NCBI GenBank assembly: GCA_903860985.1
Contig: CAIOSO010000119.1
Span: 1-37,024, forward strand
From: an uncultured Flavobacteriales bacterium
GTDB taxonomy: Bacteria > Bacteroidota > Bacteroidia > Flavobacteriales_D > Crocinitomicaceae
Reading direction: 5' to 3'
DNA length: 37,024 nt
How positions within the stretch are numbered: the stretch's first letter is position 1; the number at the start of each line of letters is the position of its first letter. A program made the translations under genes and the position numbers. Shown here piece after piece: positions 7,997-17,523 of the stretch. The notes under the pieces are model-generated. The model searched no databases and had not been told where the DNA came from. It worked only from the letters and a program-made list of their open reading frames with translations.

Positions 7997-9064
7997 ATGA
8001 ATAAATTAATTAAGTCAGGAGTAGCATCAGGAGATGAGGTTCAAGCAATCTTTCAGCTAGCCAAAGAAAAAGGCTTTGCCCTTCCAGCGGTGAATGTTAC
8101 TAGTTCAAGCACGGTTAACGGTGTGATGGAAGCAGCTGCAAAGTTAAATGCACCTGCGATCATTCAGTTTTCGAACGGAGGATGTCTCTATTTTGCTGGA
8201 AAAGCACTTTCAAATGAAAATGAGAAAGCGGCTATTCTAGGTGGAGTAGCAGGAGCAAAGCATGTACATGCTTTGGCTGAAGCTTATGGAGCTACCGTGA
8301 TCTTACATACCGATCATTGTGCAAAGAATTTACTACCTTGGATTGATGGACTTTTAGATGCCGGTGAAGCGTTTTTTAAAGAAACGGGTAAGCCGCTTTA
8401 TAGTTCTCACATGATTGATTTAAGTGAAGAATCATTGGTCGAAAATCTAGACATCTGTAAAAGTTATTTAGAACGCATGTCCAAAATGGGGATGACGCTA
8501 GAAATCGAGCTAGGTATTACCGGTGGAGAGGAAGATGGAGTGGATAATTCAGATGTCGATAATTCCAAATTATACACACAGCCAGAAGAGGTGGCATACG
8601 CATACGAGGAGTTGATGAAAATTAGTCCAAGGTTTACCATTGCGGCAGCTTTTGGAAATGTTCACGGGGTGTACAAACCAGGGAATGTTCAATTGACGCC
8701 CATTATTTTGAAAAATTCACAAGAATTTATTCAAGAGAAATACCAGACTGGACCAAATCCAATTGATTTCGTTTTTCATGGTGGATCAGGTTCAACAGTA
8801 GAGGAAATTCGTGAAGCAATCGGCTATGGTGTAGTGAAAATGAACATCGATACGGACTTGCAATTTGCCTTCACAGAAGGTGTTCGTGATTACGTTGCAG
8901 AAAAAATGAATTATCTTCGTACGCAGATTGGGAATCCTGATGGGGATGACATCCCGAACAAAAAATACTACGATCCAAGAAAATGGATGCGAGAAGGTGA
9001 ATTGACATTTATCAAACGCCTTACTCAATCATTTGAGGATTTAAACAATATTAACACACTTTAA
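7997..9064 (+). CDS. fbaA: class II fructose-bisphosphate aldolase
   Basis: The 355-residue zinc-dependent aldolase cleaves fructose 1,6-bisphosphate to DHAP and glyceraldehyde 3-phosphate in glycolysis and runs in reverse in gluconeogenesis. It is of the class IIA (E. coli FbaA) type by length and motifs: LHTDHCAKN with catalytic Asp106 and zinc ligand His107; [15 protein letters not shown] with a conserved Glu near 170; zinc ligand His223 in HGVYKPGN; and His261 in HGGSGS, which begins the phosphate-binding loop. The final catalytic region around [17 protein letters not shown] is intact. It lies 10 bases upstream of accD, a pairing I know from other Bacteroidota, and both are probably on one mRNA. 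Confidence 0.96.
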   Translation: MNKLIKSGVASGDEVQAIFQLAKEKGFALPAVNVTSSSTVNGVMEAAAKLNAPAIIQFSNGGCLYFAGKALSNENEKAAILGGVAGAKHVHALAEAYGATVILHTDHCAKNLLPWIDGLLDAGEAFFKETGKPLYSSHMIDLSEESLVENLDICKSYLERMSKMGMTLEIELGITGGEEDGVDNSDVDNSKLYTQPEEVAYAYEELMKISPRFTIAAAFGNVHGVYKPGNVQLTPIILKNSQEFIQEKYQTGPNPIDFVFHGGSGSTVEEIREAIGYGVVKMNIDTDLQFAFTEGVRDYVAEKMNYLRTQIGNPDGDDIPNKKYYDPRKWMREGELTFIKRLTQSFEDLNNINTL

Positions 9065-9074
9065 ATTGAAGGAA

Positions 9075-9920
9075 ATGTCTTGGTTTAAGCGAAGTAAAGA
9101 AGGAATTACAACAGCAACTAGTGATAAACTAGAAGTCCCTGAAGGACTTTGGGTACGTTGTTCAAACTGTAAAACATTGTTTACCAGTGATGACCTCGCG
9201 CACAACAATTACGTATGCGATCGTTGTTCACATCATGAACGAATTGGTTCTGAAGAATATTTCCAATTGATTTTCGACGACGGGAAATACACCGAAATCG
9301 CCGCAGATTTAACATCGGGTGATCCACTTGAATTTACGGATACAAAAAAATACGTAGACCGTGTTTCTGCGACACAAAAAGCAACTGGATTAAAAGATGC
9401 CGTTCGAACGGCGAAAGGCACGATCAACGGACAAAAATTAGTTGTTTCAGCTATGGATTTTCAATTCATTGGAGGATCTATGGGTTCCGTTATGGGAGAA
9501 AAAATTGTTCGTGGAATCGATGAAGCCATCAAAACCAATGCGGCTTTTATGATCATCTCTAAATCCGGAGGAGCAAGAATGATGGAGGCTGGTTATTCCT
9601 TGATGCAAATGGCGAAAGTTTCTGGTAAACTTGGACAATTGTCCGAAGCTAAGTTGCCTTACATCTCTTACTTAACAGATCCAACAACGGGTGGTGTGAC
9701 TGCCTCTTTTGCGATGTTGGGCGATATCAATATTGCTGAGCCAGGTGCGTTAATCGCGTTTGCTGGACCTCGTGTAGTGAAAGAAACCATTGGACGCGAT
9801 TTGCCAGATGGATTCCAAACTTCTGAGTTTTTATTAGAGCATGGATTCCTCGATTTTATTGTTGACCGTACCGAAATTAAGGAGAAATTAAGCCTGTCGA
9901 TTAAGATGTTCATGAATTAG
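9075..9920 (+). CDS. accD: acetyl-CoA carboxylase carboxyltransferase subunit beta
   Basis: The 281-residue protein is one half of the carboxyltransferase that moves CO2 from carboxybiotin to acetyl-CoA to make malonyl-CoA for fatty-acid synthesis; its partner AccA is not in the window. The N-terminal four-cysteine zinc ribbon is complete (C29, C32, C48, C51 in [10 protein letters not shown] and YVCDRCSHH). The crotonase-fold carboxyltransferase core shows [13 protein letters not shown] (oxyanion-hole glycines near 164), [17 protein letters not shown] and [15 protein letters not shown] start at the ATG at 9075 rather than the TTG at 9066, giving the usual MSWF-like start. It is 10 bases downstream of fbaA and 5 bases upstream of an MBL-fold gene. 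Confidence 0.95.
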   Translation: MSWFKRSKEGITTATSDKLEVPEGLWVRCSNCKTLFTSDDLAHNNYVCDRCSHHERIGSEEYFQLIFDDGKYTEIAADLTSGDPLEFTDTKKYVDRVSATQKATGLKDAVRTAKGTINGQKLVVSAMDFQFIGGSMGSVMGEKIVRGIDEAIKTNAAFMIISKSGGARMMEAGYSLMQMAKVSGKLGQLSEAKLPYISYLTDPTTGGVTASFAMLGDINIAEPGALIAFAGPRVVKETIGRDLPDGFQTSEFLLEHGFLDFIVDRTEIKEKLSLSIKMFMN

Positions 9921-9925
9921 ACTTC

Positions 9926-10621
9926 ATGAAAATCACCAAGTTGAATGCGGATAGTTCGTGGCTCTGGGAAATAAATGGGCTGAAGGTCTTAGTGGACCCA
10001 TGGTTCTCTGAAAGCCAAGTGGATGTTCACCCGCGGTTTTCCACTCAATTCCATTTGGATAAACAGCCTGAAGTTTTCGAAATACCTCGTCCGGATTTAA
10101 TTTTCATCTCTCATCCCTTCACAGATCATTGTGATCAGGAAACATTGATGAAATTATCTTCCGAAATCCCTGTTGTTTGCTTGCCTGTTATCCAACGAAA
10201 AATGCAAAAATGGAAGCATTTCAAACAGTTCATCGCTCTTTCAGAATCTCCTTTTCAGATAGAAAAAATTTCAAAAACCGGTCTTTTTGACCTTGTCCAT
10301 CATGCCTATTTAATTTCTGATGGTAAATCGTCGATGTGCTATGCGCCTCATGGGACAAGAAAAATTGTTCAAAAGAAGGAAGCAAGTGTTTTACTCACAA
10401 CTACCACAACCTACGAACTTCCATTTTACTTAGGAGGAACCGTAAATTTAGGGTGGCAAAAGGCAAAGGACTTGGCTCATAAATTGCAAGCCTCTACCAT
10501 AATTTCGACGCATGATGAAGCGAAAATTCAAATAGGAATTGTTGCAGCTTTGTCCAAGCGTACTTTTTCAAACAACCAAGAAATTCTCGTATTAAATCCC
10601 AGGGAGTCCATCGAAATTTAA
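9926..10621 (+). CDS. metallo-beta-lactamase-fold protein with degenerate metal site
   Basis: A 231-residue cytosolic protein. The start KITKLNADSSWLWEINGLKV followed by LVDPW is the beta-strand/Asp start seen in MBL-fold hydrolases of the UlaG-like kind. The expected HxHxDH motif appears as HPFTDH (residues 63-68 in ISHPFTDHCDQETL), so the first His, the Asp and the last His are kept but the second His is Phe. Later ligand-like residues may be H211 or so in ISTHDEAK; a typical mid-domain GH pair is not obvious. It could bind one metal or none. From memory it resembles a plastid/bacterial MBL-like family in which this motif is also altered. Five bases after accD, it probably shares that transcript; function unknown. 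Confidence 0.75.
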   Translation: MKITKLNADSSWLWEINGLKVLVDPWFSESQVDVHPRFSTQFHLDKQPEVFEIPRPDLIFISHPFTDHCDQETLMKLSSEIPVVCLPVIQRKMQKWKHFKQFIALSESPFQIEKISKTGLFDLVHHAYLISDGKSSMCYAPHGTRKIVQKKEASVLLTTTTTYELPFYLGGTVNLGWQKAKDLAHKLQASTIISTHDEAKIQIGIVAALSKRTFSNNQEILVLNPRESIEI

Positions 10622-10674
10622 GATTTTTTTACTTGCCGACTTATGCGTATTTTAGGACTCTCAAATCAAAACCT

Positions 10675-13600
10675 ATGCGTAAATTATTTCTATTCCTTTC
10701 GCTTTTAACTCTAGGATTTCAGTCCATTGCTCAAGATACAACCTGGGTACAGACCTTTACCTTTGATTCTATCACCGCTCGCAGATCTTTGTTTCAATTC
10801 CCATCAGAAATAGATACAATGCGTTTCGAAAAAGTAATGATGTATTACAAATTGAAATGTAGTCCCCTCACTTCCTGGGATCAATACGATTGTGGAGAAT
10901 GGGATTATTTGACTTATACACGTGTTTTTGATCATACAGGGAATTTTGACTCAATTGTTAACAATTCTAGTCGTTATTTATCAAACTGGGCTTCACCAAA
11001 CACCATTAATTACAAACCAATTCCATTCAATGAAGCGGACACCTATCAACGACAGGAATTTCACCGCAATGCGAATGCATTAACTTATTCAAATCCAGAA
11101 GTTTCCAATACAACAGCGAATTGGCCATTCAAAACGGACGAAAAGGGAGGTAGGTTTCAACAGTTAATCACCCTCCAACAATTAATTGCAGCAAATGTAC
11201 AATCAGGAGATTTACAATCTTTGCGATTGTTCATTCAAAATTTAGGTTCGAATGGCAATGTGTATTTTCCTGTAATTCGCTTAAAATCGACATTAGATCA
11301 AGACTTATTTGCATTTCATTCGGATGGATTTACGGAGGTTTACAATAGTTCAAGAGGGATCCCTAATAGTCAAACACCCTTAGTACTTGGTTCCAACGAA
11401 TTTGTTTTTTACCAACCATTTAGTTGGGATGGAATGTCTAATTTGATTGTAGAATATTCCTTTGAAAATGACTTTCCAAATGCAACTTCCTTGAATTTTG
11501 AAAGTGTTTCAGTTTCTGGAAACAAGGCAATTGCTTATCAGGGAAAAAATGGTTGTTTAACATTTAATGGTAGTAATTATACCATGCTGGAATATTCCGA
11601 TGAAGTCATGGGTGATGAAGTGACTATTGAATTTTGGGCCAAAGGAAATGGAGTGGCTGGATCTAATACGAGTTTTCTTGAAGCATATGACACACTCGGA
11701 AATCGTGTTTTGAACATTCACATGCCGTGGAGTAATAATAACCTTTATTGGGATGCAGGAAATCAAACAGGTTTTGACCGTATTAACAAGGCTATGTCCA
11801 CGAATGAAATAGATTCCGTTTGGAACCATTGGGCTTTTGTAAAAAAACAAAGTACGGGTGAAATGTTCATATATAAGAATGGGGCATTGTGGCATTCGGG
11901 AACTGGTTTGACGCGTTCAATAGGTTATATCCATCGCTTCATTCTAGGGGCGAGTAAAGACCAGTCTATTAAATGGAAAGGAAGTATTGATGAATTTAGA
12001 GTATTTAATTCGGCCTTATCCCAGTCCACCATTCAAGCAAACTTTGAACATAAAATTGATGCATCCCACCCAAATTGGTCGAATTTGAAAGTGTATTATG
12101 ACTTTGATAATGTCAATTATGCCGTGGATAAATCTTTAAATCAATACGATCTCATGCCCTCTGAATTCAATATGATTCAATTCAATGAACTGCCTTTGGT
12201 AGGTGTGACAACTGAGAATCTTATTCCTAAATTTTCATTCGGTCAAGGTCAATTAGTTACGCCTGTTGATACAGCCTATACAAATCAATTGAAAAAAATT
12301 GAACCGATTATTGTCTTTGAACAAGCACCACTTTTTCGTCATTTTGATATCGTTAATAGTTATATTGGACTACCTGAGGGAGAAATCCATGTGTATGATT
12401 ACGTTGGACACATTCTCAACACGATACCTGTTCAAACTTCGGTATCCCTTTTAAACAATCCAATTATTTGTTTCAATCCTCCTTATGAAATCATTCATGA
12501 TGTGGAAATTGCTCGTTACATCACTCCTTACGGCATCCAATTCGATCTCGGCCCAAATGGATTTACGTGGAAATACGATGTCACGGATTATCAGATGTAC
12601 TTGAAGGGACTCGTTGATTTAGCGGCACACAACACACAAGAATTGATTGATTTAAAATTTGCTTTCATTAAAGGGATTCCCCCTCGTGATGTTCATGCGC
12701 GTCAACCAATTTGGAGTGACTTTAAATCGTATAATTTCGCGCAAATGGCAAATGACGTGGTGTTACAGGAAAAACCGATTGTGCTTTCCGATACCTCTCA
12801 GACGTTTAAAATTAAAACAAGAATGTCGGGACACGGACAAGTTGGGGATGGCGCGTGTTGTGAATGGGTAGCGAATGACCACCAAATCAAAGTGGATGGT
12901 ATTTCACGTTTTAATTGGAATATTTGGCAATCAACGGATTGCGGAGACAACCCAAATATTGGACAAGGTGGAACTTGGCCATATGCCAGAGAGGGGTGGT
13001 GTCCGGGAGACCGTGTCAAAGAACATGAATTTGAATTAACTCCATACGTTAGCCCAGGTGATACGGTGAAATTGGATTATGCGATTAATGCGGTGCCAGG
13101 AAATGACCCAGGACAAGCCGGTGGAAATTACATTGCAGCTTATGATTTAATCTCTTATTCTGCTCCAAACTTTCAAAACGATGCGTCTATTTCGGATGTG
13201 TTAAATCCAAATAACTGGGAATATTACAGTAAATGGAATCCGACCTGTCAGAATCCACGTGTGGTGCTGAAAAATACCGGAGCTCAACCATTGACCTCTT
13301 GCCGCATTTTTGCTTGGATAACTTACGGAGATAACATCGTTTATGATTGGACTGGAAATCTTGGATTTTTAGAAGAGGTGGTGATTGAGTTGCCTGTAGA
13401 TAACATCGATTGGTGGACCGATTTATACAGTAATCAAACATTTACCGCTTGGGTTGCAGATGTGAATGGAATTATTGGCGAAGATGAGTACAATCAAAAT
13501 AGCTTGAAATCTGTCAAATTTGATGCCCCTGAACGTATTGATGGAGCATTTTATATTTGGTTGACAACGAATAACAAAGCAAGTGAAAATAAATACCGAT

Positions 13601-14145
13601 TAATCGATCATGCAGGAAACATTCTCTTTCAACGCGATGTATTAACGAATCAAACGCAATACAAGGATACCTTTAACTTAGCTCCTGGATGTTATTCGAT
13701 TATTGTAGAAGATTCCGATAGCGATGGACTTGGATTTTGGTACTCTAGTCAAGTAGAAGGTGAGACAACGGGACAAATGCGATTGAGACAAGTAGGAGGT
13801 TCTTACATTGAATTCTTCCCGCCAGATTTCGGAAATTATCACCGTTATGATTTTTCAGTAGGATTCACATTAGGAATCAAGGAAGAAGAATTGGCACATG
13901 AGATCGCAGTTTTCCCTAACCCAACAACTGGCTTGACAACCATTGAAGTAAGTGGGTCCGTCAATAATGATGCATCCATTGAGGTGTATGATTTATCAGG
14001 AAGACGTTTAATCAGTGAGAAAATGAATGCAACGGCTTTCTTTGCAGAATCCTTTTTGGACTTAAGTGCGATGAATGCAGGTTCGTATTTGGTTCGCATC
14101 ACAACAAATCAACGCGTGTATACCAAGGAATTGATCAAACAATAA
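10675..14145 (+). CDS. T9SS-secreted PNGase F-related protein with inserted LamG domain
   Basis: The 1156-residue protein has a signal peptide (about 1-20, LFLFLSLLTLGFQSIAQ). The first PNGase F half ends in CGEWDYL (C73-D77), the counterpart of CDEWDRY in Elizabethkingia PNGase F, whose last Asp is catalytic. About 530 residues intervene, including a laminin-G/concanavalin domain (about 271-461). PNGase F similarity then resumes at VEIARYITPYG (from 610) and KYDVTDYQMYLKG, and continues to SGHGQVGDGACCEW (Glu730, matching the second catalytic acid) and WPYAREGWCPGD. The third acid of PNGase F has no clear match. CARDB-like (833-935) and beta-sandwich domains precede a T9SS type A sorting domain (VFPNPTTG near 1079). 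Deglycosylation of secreted or host glycoproteins is inferred. I use the ATG at 10675, not an upstream TTG. Confidence 0.85.
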   Translation: MRKLFLFLSLLTLGFQSIAQDTTWVQTFTFDSITARRSLFQFPSEIDTMRFEKVMMYYKLKCSPLTSWDQYDCGEWDYLTYTRVFDHTGNFDSIVNNSSRYLSNWASPNTINYKPIPFNEADTYQRQEFHRNANALTYSNPEVSNTTANWPFKTDEKGGRFQQLITLQQLIAANVQSGDLQSLRLFIQNLGSNGNVYFPVIRLKSTLDQDLFAFHSDGFTEVYNSSRGIPNSQTPLVLGSNEFVFYQPFSWDGMSNLIVEYSFENDFPNATSLNFESVSVSGNKAIAYQGKNGCLTFNGSNYTMLEYSDEVMGDEVTIEFWAKGNGVAGSNTSFLEAYDTLGNRVLNIHMPWSNNNLYWDAGNQTGFDRINKAMSTNEIDSVWNHWAFVKKQSTGEMFIYKNGALWHSGTGLTRSIGYIHRFILGASKDQSIKWKGSIDEFRVFNSALSQSTIQANFEHKIDASHPNWSNLKVYYDFDNVNYAVDKSLNQYDLMPSEFNMIQFNELPLVGVTTENLIPKFSFGQGQLVTPVDTAYTNQLKKIEPIIVFEQAPLFRHFDIVNSYIGLPEGEIHVYDYVGHILNTIPVQTSVSLLNNPIICFNPPYEIIHDVEIARYITPYGIQFDLGPNGFTWKYDVTDYQMYLKGLVDLAAHNTQELIDLKFAFIKGIPPRDVHARQPIWSDFKSYNFAQMANDVVLQEKPIVLSDTSQTFKIKTRMSGHGQVGDGACCEWVANDHQIKVDGISRFNWNIWQSTDCGDNPNIGQGGTWPYAREGWCPGDRVKEHEFELTPYVSPGDTVKLDYAINAVPGNDPGQAGGNYIAAYDLISYSAPNFQNDASISDVLNPNNWEYYSKWNPTCQNPRVVLKNTGAQPLTSCRIFAWITYGDNIVYDWTGNLGFLEEVVIELPVDNIDWWTDLYSNQTFTAWVADVNGIIGEDEYNQNSLKSVKFDAPERIDGAFYIWLTTNNKASENKYRLIDHAGNILFQRDVLTNQTQYKDTFNLAPGCYSIIVEDSDSDGLGFWYSSQVEGETTGQMRLRQVGGSYIEFFPPDFGNYHRYDFSVGFTLGIKEEELAHEIAVFPNPTTGLTTIEVSGSVNNDASIEVYDLSGRRLISEKMNATAFFAESFLDLSAMNAGSYLVRITTNQRVYTKELIKQ

Positions 14146-14880
14146 TTACTGTTTATTGCTTGAATTAATACTTACCATAATGTCTTTCATCATTTCAATT
14201 TGAACTTGTTGAATTTCAAATAAGTCACGCTGTTGGTGTATGATTAAGTGATCGATTTTTTCATGCAACGTTCGGATTTCTAATTCAGACTTCAAGTTAA
14301 TCATGTAATCCATTTTCGAACGTTCACGGTCTTTCTCTTCTTGTCGATTTTGACTCATCATAATAATGGGCGCTTGCAACGCAGCAATGCAGGATAAAAT
14401 TAGATTAAGAAGTATGTATGGGTATGGGTCAAAACCTTTATTCATTAAAAGTGTCGCATTTATAACGATCCAAACAAATAGAAAAAACCCAAAGGAGGAA
14501 ATAAAGGTCCAGCTGCCACCAAAACTCGCCACTTTATCGGCCATGCGTTGCCCGACTGTAAGAGGAGTATTATCCTGAGTGATTGCTAAATTACTGATTT
14601 GAGTTTCATTCGATATCGTATCAATCACCATTTTCTCCAAGGAGGAAAGTTCCCCCATTTGTCCTTTTAACTTGTAGGCAATGAACTGTACACGGCAGGC
14701 ACTTAATTCACTCAGCGACATATTACTATTGTCCGTAAAGTCAGGATGTGCTATTTGTATGAACCCTAAAATGTTGTCTGAAATGGACCTTGCTTCAACT
14801 TTTTGTGTGAGCGGGAAAATTTCTTTGCTCATGTCGCTCATGAAAGTTTCTTCTGATTCTTTAGGTGCGGAGTGCTTCAT
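14146..14880 (-). CDS. DUF1003 membrane protein
   Basis: The 244-residue protein carries the DUF1003 core: GQRMAD (110-115), FGGSW (120-124), two membrane helices (about 126-146 and 155-176) and PIIMMSQNRQEEKDR (171-185). A charged helix after the second membrane segment (about 178-235) is probably a coiled coil. The first 100 residues are cytosolic and form a less conserved N-terminal region. The family's role is not established. The stop codon begins at the base right after the stop of the PNGase F-related gene, so the two converge with no spacer and no hairpin between them. ATGs at 14880 and 14841 are both possible starts; I keep the longer. Confidence 0.85.
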   Translation of the reverse strand: MKHSAPKESEETFMSDMSKEIFPLTQKVEARSISDNILGFIQIAHPDFTDNSNMSLSELSACRVQFIAYKLKGQMGELSSLEKMVIDTISNETQISNLAITQDNTPLTVGQRMADKVASFGGSWTFISSFGFFLFVWIVINATLLMNKGFDPYPYILLNLILSCIAALQAPIIMMSQNRQEEKDRERSKMDYMINLKSELEIRTLHEKIDHLIIHQQRDLFEIQQVQIEMMKDIMVSINSSNKQ

Positions 14881-14966
14881 AGGTCGAATTTTTAATCGAA
14901 GTTATAATTTAAAGTGTTCGTTCGTATAAAAAACGTCAAATTGACATATATTAGCATGCTAGTTAG

Positions 14967-15125
14967 ATGGAAATATCCAAACCAAAGCTTCGTTTACTAT
15001 TCGACATTTATCCTTATTTTTACTCAATGAATTGGAAAGAAGCTATTGTAAAATATTTCCCAGATGTATGGCAATATTTAATCATCATCATTATGTTTAT
15101 TTTTGCCGCAATTTTTATCCTTTAA
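14967..15125 (+). CDS. possible 52-residue single-pass membrane peptide
   Basis: An ATG at 14967 opens 52 codons ending TAA at 15125, ten bases before the ATG of the next gene. The product begins MEISKPKLRLLFDIYPYFYS and ends with a hydrophobic helix (WQYLIIIIMFIFAAIFIL), so it would be tail-anchored. TATATTAG at 14947-14954 is one base off the -7 consensus and spaced as in other near-leaderless genes here. Against it: a perfect -7 box for the next gene (15098-15105) lies inside its 3' end, and T-rich DNA can mimic a membrane helix. I do not recognise the sequence. An internal ATG at 15027 would give a 32-residue form. Confidence 0.4.
   Translation: MEISKPKLRLLFDIYPYFYSMNWKEAIVKYFPDVWQYLIIIIMFIFAAIFIL
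15098..15105 (+). promoter_or_regulatory. possible -7 box for the choice-of-anchor-B gene (TATTTTTG)
   Basis: TATTTTTG matches TAnnTTTG, 30 bases before the ATG at 15136. No TTG at -33 spacing. It falls in a T-rich stretch, so it may be chance. Confidence 0.35.
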
Positions 15126-15135
15126 GGCCTTACTT

Positions 15136-17493
15136 ATGTTCAAGTTTACTTGCTTTTTGAAATCGTCTTTGTGGTATTTCATTCTTATTTTTCTTGGGAA
15201 CCAATCCTTGATTGCCCAATTAAATATAGATTCCCTCTCGCACATTGATTATCAGCAATTGCACGGTGCAAACTTGAATGATGTATGGGGATATGTGGAT
15301 GAACTTGGGAACGAATATGCTATTGTTGGAACATCCAAAGGGACATCCATTGTGAATATTACCGATGGGTTCAATCCGCAAGAAGTGTTTTGGTTACCTG
15401 GTACGGAGTCCATTTGGAGAGACCCATGTGTTTATGGGAATTATGCATACGTTACAACGGAAGCGGAAGATGGACTGTTGATCATTGATTTAAGTCCATT
15501 GCCACAATCAACGAATCTGAGCTCAACTTTCTATACTGGACCAGCAGCTAATCCTTGGCAGTCTGCGCATACATGTTTTACATCAGCGAATGGCTATGCG
15601 TATATCTTTGGGTCAAACCGAGGAAATGGTGGAGTCATCATGTTGGATATTCACACGAATCCGATGAATCCAATCGAAGTTGGAACCTACGATTCATATT
15701 ACGTGCATGATGGATATGAACGAAATGACACCCTTTATATTGCACACATTTATAATGGATTCTTCAGTTTGGTGAATGTGGCGGATAAGTCCAATCCCAT
15801 TTTAATAGGGACACGAACTACTCCAAATTCCTTCACACACAATATTTGGCCCTCAGCGAATGGACATTATGTCTATACTACAGATGAAATTTCAGGTGCA
15901 TATGTCACCGCTTATGATATAGCGGATGGGTCAAATATTCAAGAAGTCGATCGTGTTCAAAGTACACAAAATTCATTTGTTATCCCACACAATGTCCATG
16001 TGCGCGGTGAATATTTGATCACAAGTTATTACAGTGATGGGGTCATCATTCACGATGCCACGTATCCATACAATTTAATTCAAGTTGGAAATTATGACAC
16101 GTACATTGGACAAACGCCAGGTTTTGATGGCTGTTGGGGTGTATATCCATTTTTTCCATCTGGAAAAGCGGTGGCGGCAGACATCACCAAAGGATTGTAT
16201 ATCCTTGGAATGAATTACAACAAGGCTTGTTACCTGGAGGGAGTTGTCACAGATGCAGTTAGTGGATTAACCTTGTCTAATGTGAGCGTTCAACTCTCTA
16301 GTGCAGTCATGCAGGAGAAAACAGATCAACTTGGATTTTACGCAACAGGATCTGCCTTGTCGGGTGTGTATACGATTAACTTTTCAAAGTCAGGATATTA
16401 TCCCATGACGATCACAGTTTCCTTGATAAATGATGAACTGATAACCTTGAATGTCCCCTTAATTCCGATTGCTCCATTTAATATGAACATAACGGTACTT
16501 GAGTACGGAACAAACAACCCCATTCCAGACGCACAAATTAGATTATTTCACCCCATGATTGAACACAATGGATTTACAAACGGATTAGGCGTAGAGGAGT
16601 TTGTGATGTATTATCAAGAAAGTTACCGACTAACAGTTGGAAAATGGGGATATCAAACCTTTTGTATCGATACAAGCATTACCGCGAATTCGAATGTATT
16701 AACGGTTCATTTGATTCCAGGATATTATGATGACTTTGAGTTCGACTTTGGCTGGAGTGTTTCCGGTGATGCAACAACGGGGATGTGGGAAAGAGGTGTG
16801 CCAAATCCTACTACGAATACTGTTCAAGCAATAGACGCCGAATGGGATTGTGGAAAAATGGCTTTTCTGACAGGAAATGATATTGGAATGAATCCAGATC
16901 ATGATGATGTAGATAGCGGATATACGCAATTACTTTCTCCACAAATGGATTTTAGTAATTTAACTACGCCATTCATCAATTTCGCTCAATCTTTCTTCTG
17001 CTACCATGGACCAGGATTATTTGATGACACCCTAAAAGTTTACTTATCCAACGGAACAACTACTGTGTTGATCTATCAAGTTGGAGCACCGGTCAGCTCA
17101 CCAATGACCTTCGAATATGTTAGCGTTCCTGTTTCTGGACTTCTGCCATTTACGAATTCCATGCAGGTGAAATTGACCATATCCGATTACGCCCCGAACA
17201 ATAACATTACAGAAGGGGGATTCGACCATTTTACAGTCACCAATATGCCAACGGCAACGGTTCCGGCAAAGGAGCTTTCAACTTGGGATCTTTATCCGAA
17301 TCCTTCTCAGGATAAACTTCACATTAAGGGACTTAATCAAATTGGAAATTGGTGCATTTTTGATGTAAGAGGTTGCGTTCTATTAGAAGGATTCACGGAA
17401 GAGTCTTCGATGGAAATCCCAGTAGACTACCTGATAAATGGTGTTTATTTTCTTCGCTTAAAAGAACAAGTGCGTCAATGGGTGAAACAATAA
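15136..17493 (+). CDS. choice-of-anchor B family protein with T9SS sorting domain
   Basis: The 785-residue protein starts with a signal peptide (about 1-28, cleaved after SLIAQ). Residues about 29-365 form the choice-of-anchor-B beta-propeller-like domain with LVIVD-type repeats (DVWGYVDELGNEYAIVGTS, GLLIIDLSPLP, YAYIFGSNRGNGGVIMLDI, HNIWPSANGHYVYTTDE). A carboxypeptidase-regulatory-like domain follows (about 366-445, LEGVVTDAVSGLTLSNVSV), then a second related Ig-like segment (about 448-535), a MAM-like beta-sandwich (about 535-700, DFEFDFGWSVSGDATTGMWE), and a T9SS type A sorting domain (from about 714, WDLYPNPSQDKLHI). It should be exported and anchored at or released from the outer membrane. 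Its ligand is unknown; the name describes the varied C-terminal anchors of the family. I start at the ATG at 15136, not the TTG at 15103. Confidence 0.9.
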   Translation: MFKFTCFLKSSLWYFILIFLGNQSLIAQLNIDSLSHIDYQQLHGANLNDVWGYVDELGNEYAIVGTSKGTSIVNITDGFNPQEVFWLPGTESIWRDPCVYGNYAYVTTEAEDGLLIIDLSPLPQSTNLSSTFYTGPAANPWQSAHTCFTSANGYAYIFGSNRGNGGVIMLDIHTNPMNPIEVGTYDSYYVHDGYERNDTLYIAHIYNGFFSLVNVADKSNPILIGTRTTPNSFTHNIWPSANGHYVYTTDEISGAYVTAYDIADGSNIQEVDRVQSTQNSFVIPHNVHVRGEYLITSYYSDGVIIHDATYPYNLIQVGNYDTYIGQTPGFDGCWGVYPFFPSGKAVAADITKGLYILGMNYNKACYLEGVVTDAVSGLTLSNVSVQLSSAVMQEKTDQLGFYATGSALSGVYTINFSKSGYYPMTITVSLINDELITLNVPLIPIAPFNMNITVLEYGTNNPIPDAQIRLFHPMIEHNGFTNGLGVEEFVMYYQESYRLTVGKWGYQTFCIDTSITANSNVLTVHLIPGYYDDFEFDFGWSVSGDATTGMWERGVPNPTTNTVQAIDAEWDCGKMAFLTGNDIGMNPDHDDVDSGYTQLLSPQMDFSNLTTPFINFAQSFFCYHGPGLFDDTLKVYLSNGTTTVLIYQVGAPVSSPMTFEYVSVPVSGLLPFTNSMQVKLTISDYAPNNNITEGGFDHFTVTNMPTATVPAKELSTWDLYPNPSQDKLHIKGLNQIGNWCIFDVRGCVLLEGFTEESSMEIPVDYLINGVYFLRLKEQVRQWVKQ

Positions 17494-17507
17494 ATGAATT
17501 TTACATG

Positions 17508-17515
17508 TATCTTTG
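17508..17515 (+). promoter_or_regulatory. -7 promoter box of the GT2 operon (TATCTTTG)
   Basis: TATCTTTG lies eight bases before the ATG at 17524 and just after the stop of the T9SS gene. It supports the start at 17524 over the ATG at 17494, which lies upstream of the box. No -33 TTG seen. Confidence 0.5.
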
Positions 17516-17523
17516 ATTTACCT

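Noticed and set aside
10633-10674. TTG start for the PNGase F-related gene
   Set aside because: It would add 14 residues in front of a good signal peptide; the ATG at 10675 fits better.
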